Assembly (NCBI GenBank): GCA_045593265.1
Contig: JAZNWH010000089.1
Coordinates: 1 to 64,000, forward strand
From: RGIG8497 sp045593265
GTDB taxonomy: Bacteria; Bacillota; Clostridia; RGIG6154
Direction of reading: 5' to 3'
DNA length: 64,000 nt
Shown here: in pieces, positions 63,552 through 64,000 of the stretch
How the letters are laid out: each line of letters opens with the position of its first letter
Position numbering within the stretch: position 1 is the first letter of the stretch
Made by a program: the position numbers and the translations under genes
The notes under the pieces: generated by a model
Database searches by the model: none
Told to the model about the DNA's origin: nothing
Seen by the model: only the letters and a program-made list of their open reading frames with translations

Positions 63552-64000
63552 ATGAAAGCTGATATTACTGTAAATAAAAAATTTACAATCGGAAATATTG
63601 ATAAACGATTATATGGCTCCTTTATAGAACACATCGGCAGAGTTGTTTATGAAGGAATTTATGAACCGGAACATACATCTTCAAACCAAGACGGTTTCAG
63701 AGAAGACGTTATCTCTTTGGTAAAACAGCTTGGTGTAAGTGCTGTAAGATATCCGGGTGGTAATTTTGTTTCTTCCTATAACTGGGAGGACGGAATTGGT
63801 GATAAAAGCAAAAGACCTAAAAAAATCAACTCATCCTGGAATTCAATAGAAACAAATCAGGTTGGAATTGATGATTTTTCAAAGTGGGCAAAAGACACAA
63901 ATACCGAAATAATGATGGCAGTTAATCTCGGTACAAGAGGTGCTCAGGATGCACAGAATTTGTTGGAATACTGCAATCTTGACACCGATACCTATTACGC
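63552..64000 (+). CDS. abfA: Alpha-L-arabinofuranosidase (GH51), 5' part
   Basis: The first 149 residues, cut by the window edge. They start MKADITVNKKFTIGNIDKRL and include YGSFIEHIGRVVYEGIYEP and VRYPGGNFVSSYNWEDGIG, the opening of the GH51 TIM barrel. Intracellular GH51 enzymes remove arabinofuranose from arabinan or arabinoxylan fragments. ATG immediately follows the GH2 stop codon, so the two are one operon. Confidence 0.93.
   Translation, partial: MKADITVNKKFTIGNIDKRLYGSFIEHIGRVVYEGIYEPEHTSSNQDGFREDVISLVKQLGVSAVRYPGGNFVSSYNWEDGIGDKSKRPKKINSSWNSIETNQVGIDDFSKWAKDTNTEIMMAVNLGTRGAQDAQNLLEYCNLDTDTYY

Overview
The window is a stretch of a low-GC Gram-positive genome, best explained as an anaerobic member of class Clostridia, probably from a gut-like, fibre-degrading setting. 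The signs are AT-rich DNA with A/T-ending codons and strong AGGAGG-type ribosome sites, a SpoVD/PBP2-type dcw cluster, a MurE with the DNPR motif of meso-diaminopimelate enzymes, the Firmicutes nusA-infB operon (with YlxR and YlxQ), a class I lysyl-tRNA synthetase, glycyl-radical enzymes (anaerobic chemistry), Feo ferrous iron uptake, and glycoside hydrolases for plant polysaccharide. The genus cannot be fixed from the sequence alone. I see no phage, IS element, CRISPR array, tRNA or rRNA.

Layout. 1-1636: the 3' part of a membrane acyltransferase, then a decayed intergenic island holding a frameshifted secreted-protein remnant and a striking array of mini-palindromes. 1637-7912: two paralogous glycyl-radical enzymes arranged as mirror images around two convergent, overlapping AraC regulators. 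7967-9976: class I LysRS fused to an MetRS-type tRNA-binding OB domain. 10208-22756 (minus strand): the dcw division and cell wall cluster mraZ-rsmH-ftsL-pbp-murE-murF-mraY-ftsW-murA-ftsQ-ftsZ, led by tandem MraZ boxes and lacking murD, murG, murC, murB and ftsA. 22976-26008: MntR/DtxR-type regulator, feoA, feoB and a FeoB-associated cysteine-rich protein, with two matching palindromic operators. 26050-31798: a beta-helix GH28-like protein, a DMT permease and a divergent AraC regulator, then an ABC exporter with a SipW-like peptidase and a YdcZ-type permease.

31869-37982: ribosome and housekeeping block, with an L21 leader, rplU, rpmA (no prp between them), obgE, nadD, yqeK, rsfS and leuS. 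38042-38509: a candidate 6S RNA just downstream of a DUF1292 gene. 38573-42008: membrane protein, a 49-residue membrane microprotein, rfbD and argH. 42071-51532 (minus): rimP-nusA-rnpM-ylxQ-infB-rbfA-nrnA-truB-ribF, an RNA methyltransferase and an AEC permease. 51794-55855: rpsT, a YesM/YesN-type two-component pair and a CDF metal exporter. 56138-64000: an Asn/His-rich protein and a LacI-regulated sugar locus (fucose-isomerase-like protein, epimerase, phosphoesterase, GH2, GH51), with a 39-bp perfect operator and a structured leader.

How the parts work together. The dcw genes build septal peptidoglycan. The nusA-infB and rplU-leuS blocks supply translation and ribosome assembly. The sugar locus at the right end looks like intracellular breakdown of arabinose/galactose-containing oligosaccharides under LacI control. 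The GRE/AraC mirror locus is the least understood part: its active-site signature Gly-Cys-Trp does not match the glycyl-radical classes I know, and no activating enzyme lies nearby. Several intergenic islands share one design, short connectors in inverted orientation separated by mini-hairpins, and may be a family of repeated structured elements in this genome.
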